Of a DNA stretch of 64,000 nucleotides, positions 18,614 through 28,606 are shown piece after piece. Position 1 is the stretch's first letter, and each line of letters opens with the position of its first letter. The translations under genes were made by a program, and so were the position numbers. A model generated the notes under the pieces. That model saw only the letters and a list, made by a program, of their open reading frames with translations, was not told the origin of the DNA and searched no databases. This stretch comes from an uncultured Tenacibaculum sp. (lineage in GTDB: Bacteria; Bacteroidota; Bacteroidia; Flavobacteriales; Flavobacteriaceae). The DNA is taken from positions 124,001 to 188,000 of the forward strand of contig NZ_CANNBW010000005.1 of assembly GCF_947502995.1 (NCBI RefSeq), written 5' to 3'.

Positions 18614-19493
18614 TGTTTTGTTCTATTTTAAGTTGCTTTTTTAAAATTCTTTTAGCTTTTGCAACAAAGGGAGGTCCAATGAATTTACCTTTCATAATTG
18701 CTACACCCTGATTATTCTCTCTAGCTTCTTTATCTAATTTTAAAATTTCTCTAGAGTGGATTAATTCTTCCTCAGATGGTGAATAATATTTATGAACTAA
18801 ATCTAGTTCGATTGGGTTTAATACTAACATTCCTTCAAAACCTAGATTTTTAGATACTTTTAAATTTACTTCTAAATCTTCTAGATCCTTTACTCTAACA
18901 TGAACCGTATCAATTGGAATAATATCGTGTGCTCTCGCTGCCATTGCAATCATTGCTCTTGGAGTAAATAAGCTTTGATGCTCTTCATCATGTATTCCTT
19001 GTAGGTCTGTTATAAAATCTTCTGATCCATAAGCTATTCCAACGACTCTTTTAGAAGCACTACATATTTCTTGAACATTCATTACAGCTGAAGCTGTTTC
19101 TATTAAAGGAATGATTTTAAATGTACCTATTTCATACCCTTTTTCAAACTCTATTGTTTCTAATAACTTATCGAAAAAGTAAATATCTTCTCCTCTTTTG
19201 GCTTTAGGATACATAAAACCATCAATTTCAGGAACTGTCAATTGTAAAACATCCTTTAATAATTGACCACTTTCTCTATCGTTTATCCTAGGAAATATAG
19301 TACGACCTTCATATTTTTTTTCTTTAATCTTTGCTAAAAGCTTATCTCTAGCAATTTGTTTATTTCTTTCAGGTTGCACTGAATCTTCTATATCAAATAA
19401 TAGAACATCTGCATTTACTTTTGAAGCACTTTCTAATAGTTTATCTGAATGAGCTGGAACAAACATCAAGCTTCTCATTAAATAATCTTTCAT
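18606..19493 (-). CDS. CitE-like HpcH/HpaI aldolase family acyl-CoA lyase (copy 1)
   Basis: The 295-residue TIM-barrel protein shows CitE/malyl-CoA lyase features: RSLMFVPAHSDKLLESA, LFDIEDSVQPERN with the acidic pair, FPRIND with the CoA-end Arg, PLIETASAVMN with the metal-binding Glu, and AYGSEDFITDLQG with the metal-binding Asp. Such enzymes cleave or form malyl-, citramalyl- or methylmalyl-CoA. It is the third gene of a CitE-MaoC-CitE cassette, 7 bp from the MaoC-like gene and overlapping the PglD-like gene by 8 bp. The substrate is unknown. Confidence 0.85.
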   Translation of the reverse strand: MKDYLMRSLMFVPAHSDKLLESASKVNADVLLFDIEDSVQPERNKQIARDKLLAKIKEKKYEGRTIFPRINDRESGQLLKDVLQLTVPEIDGFMYPKAKRGEDIYFFDKLLETIEFEKGYEIGTFKIIPLIETASAVMNVQEICSASKRVVGIAYGSEDFITDLQGIHDEEHQSLFTPRAMIAMAARAHDIIPIDTVHVRVKDLEDLEVNLKVSKNLGFEGMLVLNPIELDLVHKYYSPSEEELIHSREILKLDKEARENNQGVAIMKGKFIGPPFVAKAKRILKKQLKIEQNNG

Positions 19494-19500
19494 GAAATTT

Positions 19501-19956
19501 TTATTTCTTTGGAATTAAGACTTTTCTTCTAAAACTTAAAACAGGATCGTTATTTTGGTTATATGCAATAGTTTCTACGTAAACTATACCACGATCATTT
19601 TTTGATTTTGATTCTCTTTTATCTAATACTGTAGTCTTTGCAGATATAGTATCATTCACAAAAACAGGACCTAAATGATTCACACTTTCATACTCTAAAT
19701 TGGCTATAGCTTTACCGCTAATATCTGGCACTGTCATACCTACAACTAAACTAAAAACTAAAGTTCCTACAACTAATATTTGTCCATGCTGATGATCTTT
19801 TACATGCTCTAAACTTAAATGAACTGGATGATGATTCATTGTAAGTAAACTAAAAAAGTTATTATCACTTTCGAAAATAGTTTTTGTTAATGAGTGCTCA
19901 ATTGTTTCTCCGACATTAAAATCTTCAAAATAATTCCCCAAATTACTTGCTTTCAT
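19501..19956 (-). CDS. MaoC-like hydratase (mesaconyl-CoA hydratase-like)
   Basis: The 151-residue hot-dog-fold protein starts GNYFEDFNVGETIEHSLTKT and has SLLTMNHHPVHL in the place of the R-hydratase active-site Asp-His helix. It also has VVGTLVFSLVVGMTVPDISG and the family ending VLDKRESKSKNDRGIVYVET. This resembles single-domain MaoC enzymes that act on mesaconyl-CoA/methylmalyl-CoA next to CitE-type lyases. Its start overlaps the end of the upstream CitE-like gene by 14 bp. An acyl-CoA hydratase in a polysaccharide cluster is unusual. Confidence 0.85.
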   Translation of the reverse strand: MKASNLGNYFEDFNVGETIEHSLTKTIFESDNNFFSLLTMNHHPVHLSLEHVKDHQHGQILVVGTLVFSLVVGMTVPDISGKAIANLEYESVNHLGPVFVNDTISAKTTVLDKRESKSKNDRGIVYVETIAYNQNNDPVLSFRRKVLIPKK

Positions 19957-20761
19957 AATATCTTAAAATTTTATTCATTTTTTTTAAATGTGGTCTCTCT
20001 ATAATTTGTCCATCAATAACTGTTGGAGAAAATTCTTTTTCATTTAAAACCTTATTTAATTCTTCTTTTATTCTTTTTGCCCATACAAAATCTTCTTCTG
20101 AATATAAATTGAGTTCTTTTAACATGGATAATTGCCATGGATGGATATAAAATTTTGCATCGTAACCTTTTCTTACTCCGTCTAAAATTTCATTCTTAAA
20201 CTCAATTTCATTTTTAAGCTCCATAGAAGCAATATCGATAGCTAAAACATCAATTGATCTAGCATAAATTAATAATTGCTGTCTTAAAAACTCTAAATTT
20301 TGTAAATCGTGTACACCACCTATTTCTCCCATTAAATCATGACTACCTATACATACGCCTGTAAAGAAATCTTTATACTTAAATAAAATGTCTTTAACAT
20401 CTATAAAAAGATTCGATGTTTCTATTAAAAGAATGATATTTATCTCATCACTATTTAAACCTTTTATAGTCTTCTTAAAATCTTTTTTATTTTCAATTTT
20501 AGGGAAAATGAATTTATTAAAACCCGAAGTAATCAATTTACTTAATAAAGTTAAATCTAATTTTTCCTTATCGTTATATAATGGAACTCTTATATAGAAA
20601 TCTTTTAAAGATTCATCATTAATTAATTTTTCTAACAATTCTAGTCTTTCAGAAAATTTAACTGCATCTTCTAAATCGATTATAATTTCTGAGACACCAA
20701 GTTTAATAATGTCTTTAATCTTATGTAATCGTGTCCCTGGAACAAAAAAATAACTATCCAA
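19943..20761 (-). CDS. CitE-like HpcH/HpaI aldolase family acyl-CoA lyase (copy 2, divergent)
   Basis: The 272-residue protein begins SYFFVPGTRLHKIKDIIKLG and has IIIDLEDAVKFSER, IRVPLYND (the Arg strand, with a changed following residue), LLIETSNLFIDV (metal Glu) and IGSHDLMGEIGGVHD (metal Asp, with His in place of the usual Glu/Asn before it). The end matches the CitE cap region YIHPWQ. It is clearly a paralogue of the copy at 18606-19493 but quite diverged, so the two may form a heteromer or act on successive substrates. It follows the GT4 gene by 1 bp. Confidence 0.82.
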   Translation of the reverse strand: MDSYFFVPGTRLHKIKDIIKLGVSEIIIDLEDAVKFSERLELLEKLINDESLKDFYIRVPLYNDKEKLDLTLLSKLITSGFNKFIFPKIENKKDFKKTIKGLNSDEINIILLIETSNLFIDVKDILFKYKDFFTGVCIGSHDLMGEIGGVHDLQNLEFLRQQLLIYARSIDVLAIDIASMELKNEIEFKNEILDGVRKGYDAKFYIHPWQLSMLKELNLYSEEDFVWAKRIKEELNKVLNEKEFSPTVIDGQIIERPHLKKMNKILRYYESK

Positions 20762-20762
20762 T

Positions 20763-21950
20763 TTAACTTATTTTAGAAATAACATTAACAAATTTAGCAC
20801 ACAAAATACTTTTATCATACTCATTTTCTGCCAATTTCCTAGAGTTTTCACCCATTAACTTCATTTTTTCTGGTTCATTTTGAAGTTCTTTTATAATGGT
20901 AACTAACTCACTAGGCTCTTTAGGATTAGAATAATAACCACATTTATATTTTTCTACCAAATCTTTAGTCCAACCAGCTGAATTTACTATTAAGGGTTTT
21001 CCTGCTGATAAAGAATCAAATAATTTATTAGGTGAGTTTGTATATAAAATAGGTAAATCTAAAAAACTAACTAAAGATACGTCACACAAATTCACGATCT
21101 CAGAAGTTTCTTGCATTGCATATCTTCCTAAAAAATGTACATTATTAAGGTTATTGTTTTTACATTTATTTTTCATGGCCTCTTCTGTAGATCCTCCTCC
21201 TATAAAAATAAACTCTATTGAATCATCATCTTTTAATAAAGTAGCTGATTCTATTATAGTGTCAATTCCATTTGCGATACCTAAGGCTCCAAAGTGTATT
21301 AATTTAAAAGAGTCTTTTTTTAACCCTAATTTTTCAACTAATTCGATGTTTTTAGATCTAGGATAGAAAGCATCTATTTTTGCCATATTAGGAATCATAG
21401 ATACTTTTTCTTGCTTTTCATATTTTAAAACTCCTTTTTCCATTCCTGGTGAAAGAGCTATAATGTGTTTTGCATTCTTATAAATTGTTTTTTCAAACCA
21501 GATTGCCAAATTCCTAACAAGATTATTTTTTAAAGCTCCCATTTGAATTGGTACTTCTGGCCACAAATCTCTTACCTCAAAAAGATATGGTACTCGTTTT
21601 ATCTTCTTTAAAACTAAAGCAGGAAAACCTATAGTTAAAGGAGTTGAAGTAGCTACAACCAAATCTACTTTTTTTTCACGTAATGAGTAGTATGATGATT
21701 TAATCATAAAACTAAAAAAAGAAATTAACCTTTGAAAAATAGACATTTTCTGATTATACGGTACTCTTAAATAAATAACATTAATGCCATCTATTATTTT
21801 TCTTTCTATCTTATTTTTAATGGTACTACTCGTAGTTAACATAGTTACTGAGTGACCTTCTTTTATCAATTCTTGAGCGATCCAATAAGATCTAGTTCCT
21901 CCCGGTTCTAGAGGAGTTCTAAAGTATTGATGTATATATAATATCTTCAT
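20763..21950 (-). CDS. Glycosyltransferase family 4 (WbuB-like)
   Basis: The 395-residue GT-B enzyme begins MKILYIHQYFRTPLEPGGTR and has SYWIAQELIKEGHSVTMLTT, typical of the GT4 WbuB group that includes N-acetylfucosamine transferases. The C-terminal nucleotide-sugar domain has KLIHFGALGIANGIDTIIES, FLGRYAMQETSEIVNLCDVSL and the donor-site stretch PNKLFDSLSAGKPLIVNS. It would add one residue to the lipid-linked repeat unit at the cytosolic face. The donor sugar is not predictable from sequence alone. Confidence 0.9.
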   Translation of the reverse strand: MKILYIHQYFRTPLEPGGTRSYWIAQELIKEGHSVTMLTTSSTIKNKIERKIIDGINVIYLRVPYNQKMSIFQRLISFFSFMIKSSYYSLREKKVDLVVATSTPLTIGFPALVLKKIKRVPYLFEVRDLWPEVPIQMGALKNNLVRNLAIWFEKTIYKNAKHIIALSPGMEKGVLKYEKQEKVSMIPNMAKIDAFYPRSKNIELVEKLGLKKDSFKLIHFGALGIANGIDTIIESATLLKDDDSIEFIFIGGGSTEEAMKNKCKNNNLNNVHFLGRYAMQETSEIVNLCDVSLVSFLDLPILYTNSPNKLFDSLSAGKPLIVNSAGWTKDLVEKYKCGYYSNPKEPSELVTIIKELQNEPEKMKLMGENSRKLAENEYDKSILCAKFVNVISKIS

Positions 21951-21966
21951 TATTTATGATTCTATT

Positions 21967-22785
21967 TTATTTCTTTGAAAAGAAATAATTAAAAAATTTA
22001 ATATAAGATTGATCTGAGTAATCTCTCATTTGTTTATTATTAATATCCATACTACCATCTTCATAATGCTTTATTTTAACTTTATGTGGTATGTATTTTA
22101 TAGCTATAGAATTTTCGTAAGCTTTTCTTGCCAAAAATTGTTCTTCTTGAAATAAAAACATTTCATTATAAAAAACAGGATTAATTTTCTCTACTGCTTT
22201 TTTCCCAAAAATGATAAAAGCTCCATGACAACTGTAAGTATTATAACTTGATTTCTTAATTACTTTAGTATAAAAATTAAGTAAACGCCTAACGATACCG
22301 TTTGCAATATAAATTAAGCGTCTTAAAGTCATTTTATCATTGACAATAGCTTTATAAAAAAGCTTTCTCGTTGTTAGTGAAAAAGTATGGATGTATGGAT
22401 TTTGATCTTTATCTGTTAAAGTTAAAATTTTAGGTCCATAAATATTTTCTCTAGATGCATTTAATAAAAAATCTGTATCCATTTTTTGAATAAGAACATC
22501 AGAGTTACATACAATAAGGTATTCAAAATTATAATTTTTAAGAGCAAAATCTATACCTACATTATTTCCATAACTATATCCTAAATTTTCAACATTAATA
22601 AAATCTGCTTTGTTAGATAAAGCGATTTGATTGAATACTTCTTTTGACTCTTCATCGTAAAAGCTGTTAACAATAATCACCTTACTATTTTCTAGCTTAT
22701 TTTCTTTAAAAAAATTTTCTAAGTCTAAGGTATTTCTGTAGGTTAAAACTACATAAACAAAATTATATGATTTATTCATTAACAA
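21967..22785 (-). CDS. Glycosyltransferase family 2
   Basis: The 272-residue GT-A protein has VYVVLTYRNTLDLENF at the N-terminus, NLGYSYGNNVGIDFAL and the DxD-like metal motif in YLIVCNSDVLIQ near residue 97. The C-terminal region includes FLFQEEQFLARKAYE, similar to rhamnosyltransferases of this family. That would match the dTDP-rhamnose genes upstream, but this is an inference. Its start overlaps wzx by 14 bp. Met3 could be the true start. Confidence 0.88.
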   Translation of the reverse strand: MLMNKSYNFVYVVLTYRNTLDLENFFKENKLENSKVIIVNSFYDEESKEVFNQIALSNKADFINVENLGYSYGNNVGIDFALKNYNFEYLIVCNSDVLIQKMDTDFLLNASRENIYGPKILTLTDKDQNPYIHTFSLTTRKLFYKAIVNDKMTLRRLIYIANGIVRRLLNFYTKVIKKSSYNTYSCHGAFIIFGKKAVEKINPVFYNEMFLFQEEQFLARKAYENSIAIKYIPHKVKIKHYEDGSMDINNKQMRDYSDQSYIKFFNYFFSKK

Positions 22786-24013
22786 GTTTTATTTTTTTCC
22801 AAATTAAAAATGATATTAGTCCTAAACTAACGTAAATTATATTATAAAAGATAGCTGCTTGAATTATAGATTCAGAAAAATAAATTAAGGTAATTCCTAA
22901 ACAACAAGAAAAAGCAACTGTATAAGTATTGTATGGTTTTTTAGTAACAGCATCTATAGGGTTTCTGAGTAATAGATAAAGTGAATTAGGTAAAATTGAT
23001 AATACAATTAGATTCACTATATTTTCTGCAGGAATAAACTCTGCACTAAAGAATAATTTCAATAATAACTCGTTGAAAATAAAAATAAAAGCCACTACAA
23101 TAACAGAAATAATCAAATACATGTATAAAAACTTTCGTATCAAATAATCTACTTGAGAGTATTCTTTATCTTTATAACTTTTACTGACTTTTGGTAATAA
23201 TATGATTCCTATATAAGAAAAAATCGGATTGATTAAGGCTTTTAAAGTAATTCCAGCAGCAAAAAAACCTCCCCATTTATTTCCAAATTTATTATTTATT
23301 ATAATGAGAGGGATTGCATTTAGAGAAAACAGAAAAAAATCTCCTATAAGTCTACTATAACCATAAGACCATAATTCTTTTATATTAGGTTTTATTGTTT
23401 TACTTTTCCATACACTTATTATGTTTCTATTTTTTAAAAGTTCTATTACAATTTGTGTTATAACAAAAATAGAGATTGAAATTATACTCCATAGAAAAAA
23501 CTCTTGTAAACTATCGGTAAAAAAGAAAACCACTGTTAATACAATTAACTGAACAGACAATTGACTTAGGTTAAAATAAATTATCCTATCCATACCTCTT
23601 AAATATGCATATGAAAAGGAAACAAGAGCTATTATAAAACTATAAAAGAAACAAAGAAGAATTAAATTGTTATTTGTTCCGAAAACAAGCTCTTCTAAAA
23701 AAGATTCAAAAGATATAACAATTAAACCTAGCAAAGCTGCCAAAACCAGAACAATATAAAAAGCAGAAAAAGCTAATGAAAGTTTATCTTTTTTCTTGTC
23801 CGTTTGCGGTAAATATTTGGGTATCGCTATTCCCATTCCACCTAATATTATGAAACTAATAACGCCTGAAGTTTTTTTAAAAACACTATAAATACTATAA
23901 GTTTCTACCCCAAAATTTAAACTAATCAGTTTATTAATTACTAAACCAATAAACATGACTGAAACTTGTATTGATATTGAAAATATTAATTCTTTTTTTA
24001 AACTCCCTATCAT
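22772..24013 (-). CDS. wzx: Wzx-type polysaccharide repeat-unit flippase
   Basis: The 413-residue membrane protein has about 12 predicted hydrophobic helices in the MATE/MVF-like arrangement. The N-terminal stretch LIFSISIQVSVMFIGLVINKLIS is followed by a GGMGIAIPKYLPQ loop typical of Wzx proteins. It would move undecaprenyl-linked repeat units across the inner membrane for polymerisation. It sits between the Wzy-like gene (overlap 4 bp) and GT2 (overlap 14 bp). Confidence 0.88.
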   Translation of the reverse strand: MIGSLKKELIFSISIQVSVMFIGLVINKLISLNFGVETYSIYSVFKKTSGVISFIILGGMGIAIPKYLPQTDKKKDKLSLAFSAFYIVLVLAALLGLIVISFESFLEELVFGTNNNLILLCFFYSFIIALVSFSYAYLRGMDRIIYFNLSQLSVQLIVLTVVFFFTDSLQEFFLWSIISISIFVITQIVIELLKNRNIISVWKSKTIKPNIKELWSYGYSRLIGDFFLFSLNAIPLIIINNKFGNKWGGFFAAGITLKALINPIFSYIGIILLPKVSKSYKDKEYSQVDYLIRKFLYMYLIISVIVVAFIFIFNELLLKLFFSAEFIPAENIVNLIVLSILPNSLYLLLRNPIDAVTKKPYNTYTVAFSCCLGITLIYFSESIIQAAIFYNIIYVSLGLISFLIWKKIKLVNE

Positions 24014-25278
24014 TTAGTTTGAGTTATTTTTTTTATCGATAAAAATTTTGTTAGAAATAATAATAATGAGAAACTTAGGATAAAACTCATGTATGCAAAT
24101 ATTGAAGACAAATATGAGTTCAACACAAAAAATACTAAAGCACTTAAAACACTTAAAGCTAGGTTAGGAAAATGTACTGATAATGATCTTATTTTTCCAA
24201 AAATAAATCCTAGACAAAATAGAAATAATATGGAACCTAAAATTCCAAAATCTTGGATTAAATATCTATAGATTGTATAAATATTTGTACCATAAATCCT
24301 TCCATTAGATTTAAAATAATGGAAATCTGTAAAAATTCCTACTTCTCTCTTTACAATTCCTAGAGTATTAAAAACTCCAAAAAAAGTTTTAACTCCTAAT
24401 TCATACTCTCTATCTACTGTTTCTATATTTTCTAACAACCAAATATCTAAAGCTGGTACATGAGCAACATAACTTGACATTTTATAATTTGCTGATCTTA
24501 CAGCACTTTGGTTTAACGCTCCCATTCTTGCTGCAAATGAAAAAATAAAAAGACTATAAAAAAGAAACACAAAGGTTAAAACAGAAACATAGACCTTCTT
24601 TTTGAATTTCGGCAACCTTCTCTCAAAAACTAAATTAGCGACTAAAAAAGAACTTACTAAAATTAAAACGCAAGCAATAAATACCAATTTAGTGTTTTGT
24701 GTTAATAACACAATTAGAGAAGGTAATAGAGATAAAAATAAAAGCTTTCGTTTTCTTACAAGAAAAAAATAAACTCCAGAAAAAAGAGGTAATAAATAAA
24801 CAAATATTAAAAAAATTTGTGCTATTAAAGTTCTTTTTATTTCCCCTGAATACCTAGCTACTGCTAATTCATTATTAGTAGATAATAAACCTTGTAAAGA
24901 AAATAATCTACTTAGTGATATACCATTATTAATTAAATTAAAAATTGGATATAAGAAAGCTAAGGAAAAAATAATTAAAAATATTTTTTTAGCTCTCAAT
25001 TTTCTGAAACTATAAAAAGATTCTTGAGTTGATTTTGGTACTTTTAATGCTTTTGAATTTAATGAGAAAAACTCTCCTAAGAATATAAAAAGACTACTTC
25101 CTAGTAATAATAAATATAGTTCTATCGAAAGTTTATATCCTGAAAAAAAAAAGTTTGAAAAAACTATGTTACCAAACCAAAAAAGAGAAAATATAAAACT
25201 AATAGTATACTTATTTCTTTTTTTAAATAAAGAATAAGTTATAAAACTATAAATTATTAGTATTAAGAAATTAATCAT
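24010..25278 (-). CDS. wzy: Wzy-like oligosaccharide repeat-unit polymerase
   Basis: The 422-residue protein is almost entirely hydrophobic, with roughly 10-11 transmembrane segments and a longer periplasmic loop around residues 265-330 ([46 protein letters not shown]). That profile and the position next to wzx are characteristic of O-antigen polymerases, which are poorly conserved in sequence. It overlaps rmlA by 4 bp and wzx by 4 bp. Confidence 0.8.
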   Translation of the reverse strand: MINFLILIIYSFITYSLFKKRNKYTISFIFSLFWFGNIVFSNFFFSGYKLSIELYLLLLGSSLFIFLGEFFSLNSKALKVPKSTQESFYSFRKLRAKKIFLIIFSLAFLYPIFNLINNGISLSRLFSLQGLLSTNNELAVARYSGEIKRTLIAQIFLIFVYLLPLFSGVYFFLVRKRKLLFLSLLPSLIVLLTQNTKLVFIACVLILVSSFLVANLVFERRLPKFKKKVYVSVLTFVFLFYSLFIFSFAARMGALNQSAVRSANYKMSSYVAHVPALDIWLLENIETVDREYELGVKTFFGVFNTLGIVKREVGIFTDFHYFKSNGRIYGTNIYTIYRYLIQDFGILGSILFLFCLGFIFGKIRSLSVHFPNLALSVLSALVFFVLNSYLSSIFAYMSFILSFSLLLFLTKFLSIKKITQTK

Positions 25279-26132
25279 TTTACTCTTTTTAAATAACTTC
25301 CGTAACCACTTTTACATAATGGTTCTGCTATTAAATCTAATTGCTCTTTTGATATATATCCCATTCTATAAGCAACCTCTTCTATTGCACCTATTTTCAA
25401 TCCTTGTCTTTCCTCAATTACTTGAACAAATTGACCTGCCTGCATTAATGATGTAAAAGTACCTGTATCTAACCAAGCTGTTCCTCTATCAAACACCCCT
25501 ACCTTTAATTTACCTCTTTTTAAATACTCCTTATTAACATCTGTAATTTCGTATTCACCTCTTGCAGATGGTTGTATATTTTTAGCTATTTCTACAACAT
25601 CGTTATCATAAAAGTATAACCCTGGAACTGCATAATTTGATTTAGGTTTTTCTGGTTTTTCTTCTATTGAAATCACGTTATTATCATCATCAAAATCTAC
25701 CACACCATATCTTTCAGGATCATGAACTTGATACGCAAAAATAACTCCACCCTCTTCTTTCGTTGAATTTTGAAGTAACTTAGACATACCACTCCCATAA
25801 AAAATATTATCACCTAAAACCAAAGCCACTTTATCATCTCCGATAAACTCTTCACCAATAACAAATGCTTGAGCTAAACCATTTGGTTTTTCTTGAACTG
25901 CATAAGAAAATTTACACCCAATTTTACTTCCATCTCCTAATAATCTTTCAAAATTAGGTAAATCATGTGGTGTAGAAATAATTAAAATCTCTTTAATCCC
26001 TGCTAGCATTAACGTAGATAAAGGATAATATATCATTGGTTTATCATAAACAGGCATTAACTGCTTACTTACTGCTAAAGTTAAAGGGTGAAGTCTTGTA
26101 CCAGAACCTCCTGCCAAAATTATTCCTTTCAT
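25275..26132 (-). CDS. rmlA: Glucose-1-phosphate thymidylyltransferase
   Basis: RmlA makes dTDP-glucose from dTTP and glucose-1-phosphate, the first step of dTDP-L-rhamnose synthesis. The 285-residue protein starts [20 protein letters not shown], the nucleotidyltransferase signature. It has [18 protein letters not shown], the metal Asp in [10 protein letters not shown] and [19 protein letters not shown]. It is the fourth gene of an rmlB-C-D-A block, 1 bp after rmlD. Confidence 0.96.
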   Translation of the reverse strand: MKGIILAGGSGTRLHPLTLAVSKQLMPVYDKPMIYYPLSTLMLAGIKEILIISTPHDLPNFERLLGDGSKIGCKFSYAVQEKPNGLAQAFVIGEEFIGDDKVALVLGDNIFYGSGMSKLLQNSTKEEGGVIFAYQVHDPERYGVVDFDDDNNVISIEEKPEKPKSNYAVPGLYFYDNDVVEIAKNIQPSARGEYEITDVNKEYLKRGKLKVGVFDRGTAWLDTGTFTSLMQAGQFVQVIEERQGLKIGAIEEVAYRMGYISKEQLDLIAEPLCKSGYGSYLKRVK

Positions 26133-26133
26133 T

Positions 26134-27000
26134 TTATATATTTTTATTGAGCATTTGTTTCAAACTATAGTCCCATTTTGGAACTTCCAAACCAAATGTT
26201 TCTTTTATTTTGGTTTTGTCTAGTAAAGAGAAACTAGGACGCTTAGCTTTAGTTGGAAAATCTTTAGTTAAAATCTTATTCACTTTACAGTCGAATTTCA
26301 TAATTTTCTGTATTTCTACAGCAAAATCGTACCAAGATATTTGCCCTTCATTAGAGTAGTTATAAATCCCAGTTTTCCAATTATTAGAAGCTATAATTTG
26401 TAAGACAGCTTTAGCTAAATCTTTAGCATATGTAGAACTACCTATTTGATCAGAAACTACAGAGATTTCATCTCTATTCTCCATAAGTTTACACATTGTT
26501 TTCACAAAATTATTCCCATAACGAGAGTAAACCCAAGATGTTCTAAAAATCATATACTCATTGCAGTTCTGTGTTACTTTTTTCTCACCTGCTAACTTTG
26601 AGGCTCCATAAGTGTTAATTGGGTTTGTTACATCATTTTCCTTGACTGGAGAACTACTTGTTCCATCAAAAACATAATCTGTTGAAATGTGAATTAATCG
26701 AGATTTATTTAATGTACACCACTTACTAATAATATCTACAGCTTCGTCATTTATTAAAAATGCAGTTTCTTTTTCATCTTCAGCTTTATCAACTGCTGTG
26801 TAAGCTGCAGCGTTAATTATGTAGTTTGGCTGTTCTTTGCTTAACACTTTCAATATTGAATCTGGATCATTCAGAGGCATTGAACTTCTATTTACAAATA
26901 CAAATTCAAAATTATCAAACTCCTTCTCTAAATCTCTCAATTCTGAGCCTAACTGTCCATTGCTACCTGTTACCAGTATTTTATTTTCTGAAGATCTCAT
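26134..27000 (-). CDS. rmlD: dTDP-4-dehydrorhamnose reductase
   Basis: RmlD reduces dTDP-4-keto-rhamnose to dTDP-L-rhamnose with NAD(P)H. The 288-residue short-chain dehydrogenase has [29 protein letters not shown], the active-site Thr/Tyr region [10 protein letters not shown] plus [12 protein letters not shown] (YxxxK), and [15 protein letters not shown]. Its start overlaps rmlC by 20 bp, indicating translational coupling. Confidence 0.95.
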   Translation of the reverse strand: MRSSENKILVTGSNGQLGSELRDLEKEFDNFEFVFVNRSSMPLNDPDSILKVLSKEQPNYIINAAAYTAVDKAEDEKETAFLINDEAVDIISKWCTLNKSRLIHISTDYVFDGTSSSPVKENDVTNPINTYGASKLAGEKKVTQNCNEYMIFRTSWVYSRYGNNFVKTMCKLMENRDEISVVSDQIGSSTYAKDLAKAVLQIIASNNWKTGIYNYSNEGQISWYDFAVEIQKIMKFDCKVNKILTKDFPTKAKRPSFSLLDKTKIKETFGLEVPKWDYSLKQMLNKNI

Positions 27001-27529
27001 TAAAATTAGGCAAAATTAAATCTTTCTCTGATACCTTTATATTTTCTTTATCTAACCCCCAATTAATATTTAAAAAAGGATCATCGTATCTAACACCTTG
27101 CTCATATTCTTTGTTATAATAATTATCACATTTATAAAAAAACACAGCTTCTTCTGAAAGAACAGAAAATCCATGCAAAAAACCTCTAGGAACAAAAAGT
27201 TGCAAATTGTTTTCTGCAGATAATTTAACAGCAACATGTTTTCCGAAAGTTGAAGAATTTGGTCTAGCATCAACTGCTACATCGATTACTTCTCCTTTTA
27301 AAACTCTCACTAATTTAGCTTGTGCGTATTGTCCTTTCTGAGCATGTAATCCTCTTACTACACCTTTGTATGAAAAAGATTGATTGTCTTGAACAAAATT
27401 AACATCCAGATTAGTGATATCTTTAAATATTTTATTATTAAAACTTTCAAAAAAATAACCTCTATCATCTTCAAACTTTTTAGGTTCTATTATATAACAA
27501 CCTTCCAAATGAGTTTCTTCTATTTTCAT
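26981..27529 (-). CDS. rmlC: dTDP-4-dehydrorhamnose 3,5-epimerase
   Basis: RmlC epimerises C3 and C5 of dTDP-4-keto-6-deoxyglucose. The 182-residue cupin has EGCYIIEPKKFEDDRGYFFE, QDNQSFSYKGVVRGLHAQ with the active-site His, LVRVLKGEVIDVAVD, VPRGFLHGFSVLS and the catalytic-Tyr region YKCDNYYNKEYEQGV. Length and motifs are standard. It lies 5 bp after rmlB. Confidence 0.96.
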   Translation of the reverse strand: MKIEETHLEGCYIIEPKKFEDDRGYFFESFNNKIFKDITNLDVNFVQDNQSFSYKGVVRGLHAQKGQYAQAKLVRVLKGEVIDVAVDARPNSSTFGKHVAVKLSAENNLQLFVPRGFLHGFSVLSEEAVFFYKCDNYYNKEYEQGVRYDDPFLNINWGLDKENIKVSEKDLILPNFNEIFRK

Positions 27530-27534
27530 AGTAT

Positions 27535-28584
27535 TTATTTTCTATATTGAGCTTTGTAATATTCTTGGTAATCTCCAGAAGTTATATTATTTAACCATTG
27601 TTGATTATCCATATACCATGCAATAGTTTTAGCTAAACCTTCTTTAAATGTAACAGAAGGTTCCCAACCTAATTCTTTATTTATTTTTGATGCATCTATA
27701 GCATACCTTAAATCATGTCCTGGTCTGTCTTTAACAAATGTTATTAATTTCTCACTTTCACCTTCATCTCTTCCTAAAACTTCATCCATTTGCTTGCACA
27801 ATTCTTTTACAAGATCGATATTTTTCCATTCATTAAAACCTCCAATATTATATGTTTCGGCATTTTTTCCTTCATGAAAAACTAAATCTATGGCTCTAGC
27901 ATGGTCTATAACATATAGCCAATCTCTTGTAAACTTTCCATCTCCATAAATAGGTAAACTTTTTCTATTAATAATATTATTAATACAAAGTGGTATTAAT
28001 TTCTCAGGAAAATGATTAGGCCCGTAATTATTGGAACAATTAGTAATTACAAAAGGTAAATTATAAGTCTCTCCATAAGCTCTTACGAAGTGATCTGAGC
28101 TTGCTTTTGATGCAGAATATGGAGAATTTGGACTGTATGAAGTTTCTTCTGTAAAAAATCCTTCGTCACCCAAAGCACCATAAACTTCATCTGTACTTAT
28201 ATGATAAAACCTTTTACCTGTAAAGTCTGCCTTATGAGTATTTTTAAAAGCATTAAGTAAATTTAATGTCCCTAAAATATTAGTCTTCGCAAAAGATAAA
28301 GGATCAAGAATAGAACGATCTACGTGTGACTCTGCTGCTAGGTGAATTACTCCTTCAAATTTATGAACTTCAAAAAGTTCATTTATTCCATTCTCATTAG
28401 TTAAATCCTCTTTTATAAAAGTATAATTGGATTTATTTTCTATATCCTGTAAATTCTCTAAATTACCAGCGTAGGTTAACGCATCAAGATTGAAAATATG
28501 ATAATTTTCATATTTGTTCACTAATAGTCTTACTACATGAGATCCTATAAAACCAGCTCCTCCTGTAACTAATATTTTCTTCAT
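27535..28584 (-). CDS. rmlB: dTDP-glucose 4,6-dehydratase
   Basis: RmlB converts dTDP-glucose to dTDP-4-keto-6-deoxyglucose. The 349-residue extended SDR has ILVTGGAGFIGSHVVRLL, HLAAESHVDRSI, HISTDEVYGALG with the catalytic Asp/Glu pair region, YSASKASSDHFVRAY (YxxxK) and NCSNNYGPNHFPEKLIPL. These motifs separate it from UDP-GlcNAc 4,6-dehydratases of the PglF type. It starts the rmlBCDA block. Confidence 0.96.
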   Translation of the reverse strand: MKKILVTGGAGFIGSHVVRLLVNKYENYHIFNLDALTYAGNLENLQDIENKSNYTFIKEDLTNENGINELFEVHKFEGVIHLAAESHVDRSILDPLSFAKTNILGTLNLLNAFKNTHKADFTGKRFYHISTDEVYGALGDEGFFTEETSYSPNSPYSASKASSDHFVRAYGETYNLPFVITNCSNNYGPNHFPEKLIPLCINNIINRKSLPIYGDGKFTRDWLYVIDHARAIDLVFHEGKNAETYNIGGFNEWKNIDLVKELCKQMDEVLGRDEGESEKLITFVKDRPGHDLRYAIDASKINKELGWEPSVTFKEGLAKTIAWYMDNQQWLNNITSGDYQEYYKAQYRK

Positions 28585-28606
28585 TTTTTGATTGTTTTGA
28601 AACGAA

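Noticed and set aside
27070..27273. Alternative frame inside rmlC
   Set aside because: It overlaps rmlC fully and contains no recognisable domain.
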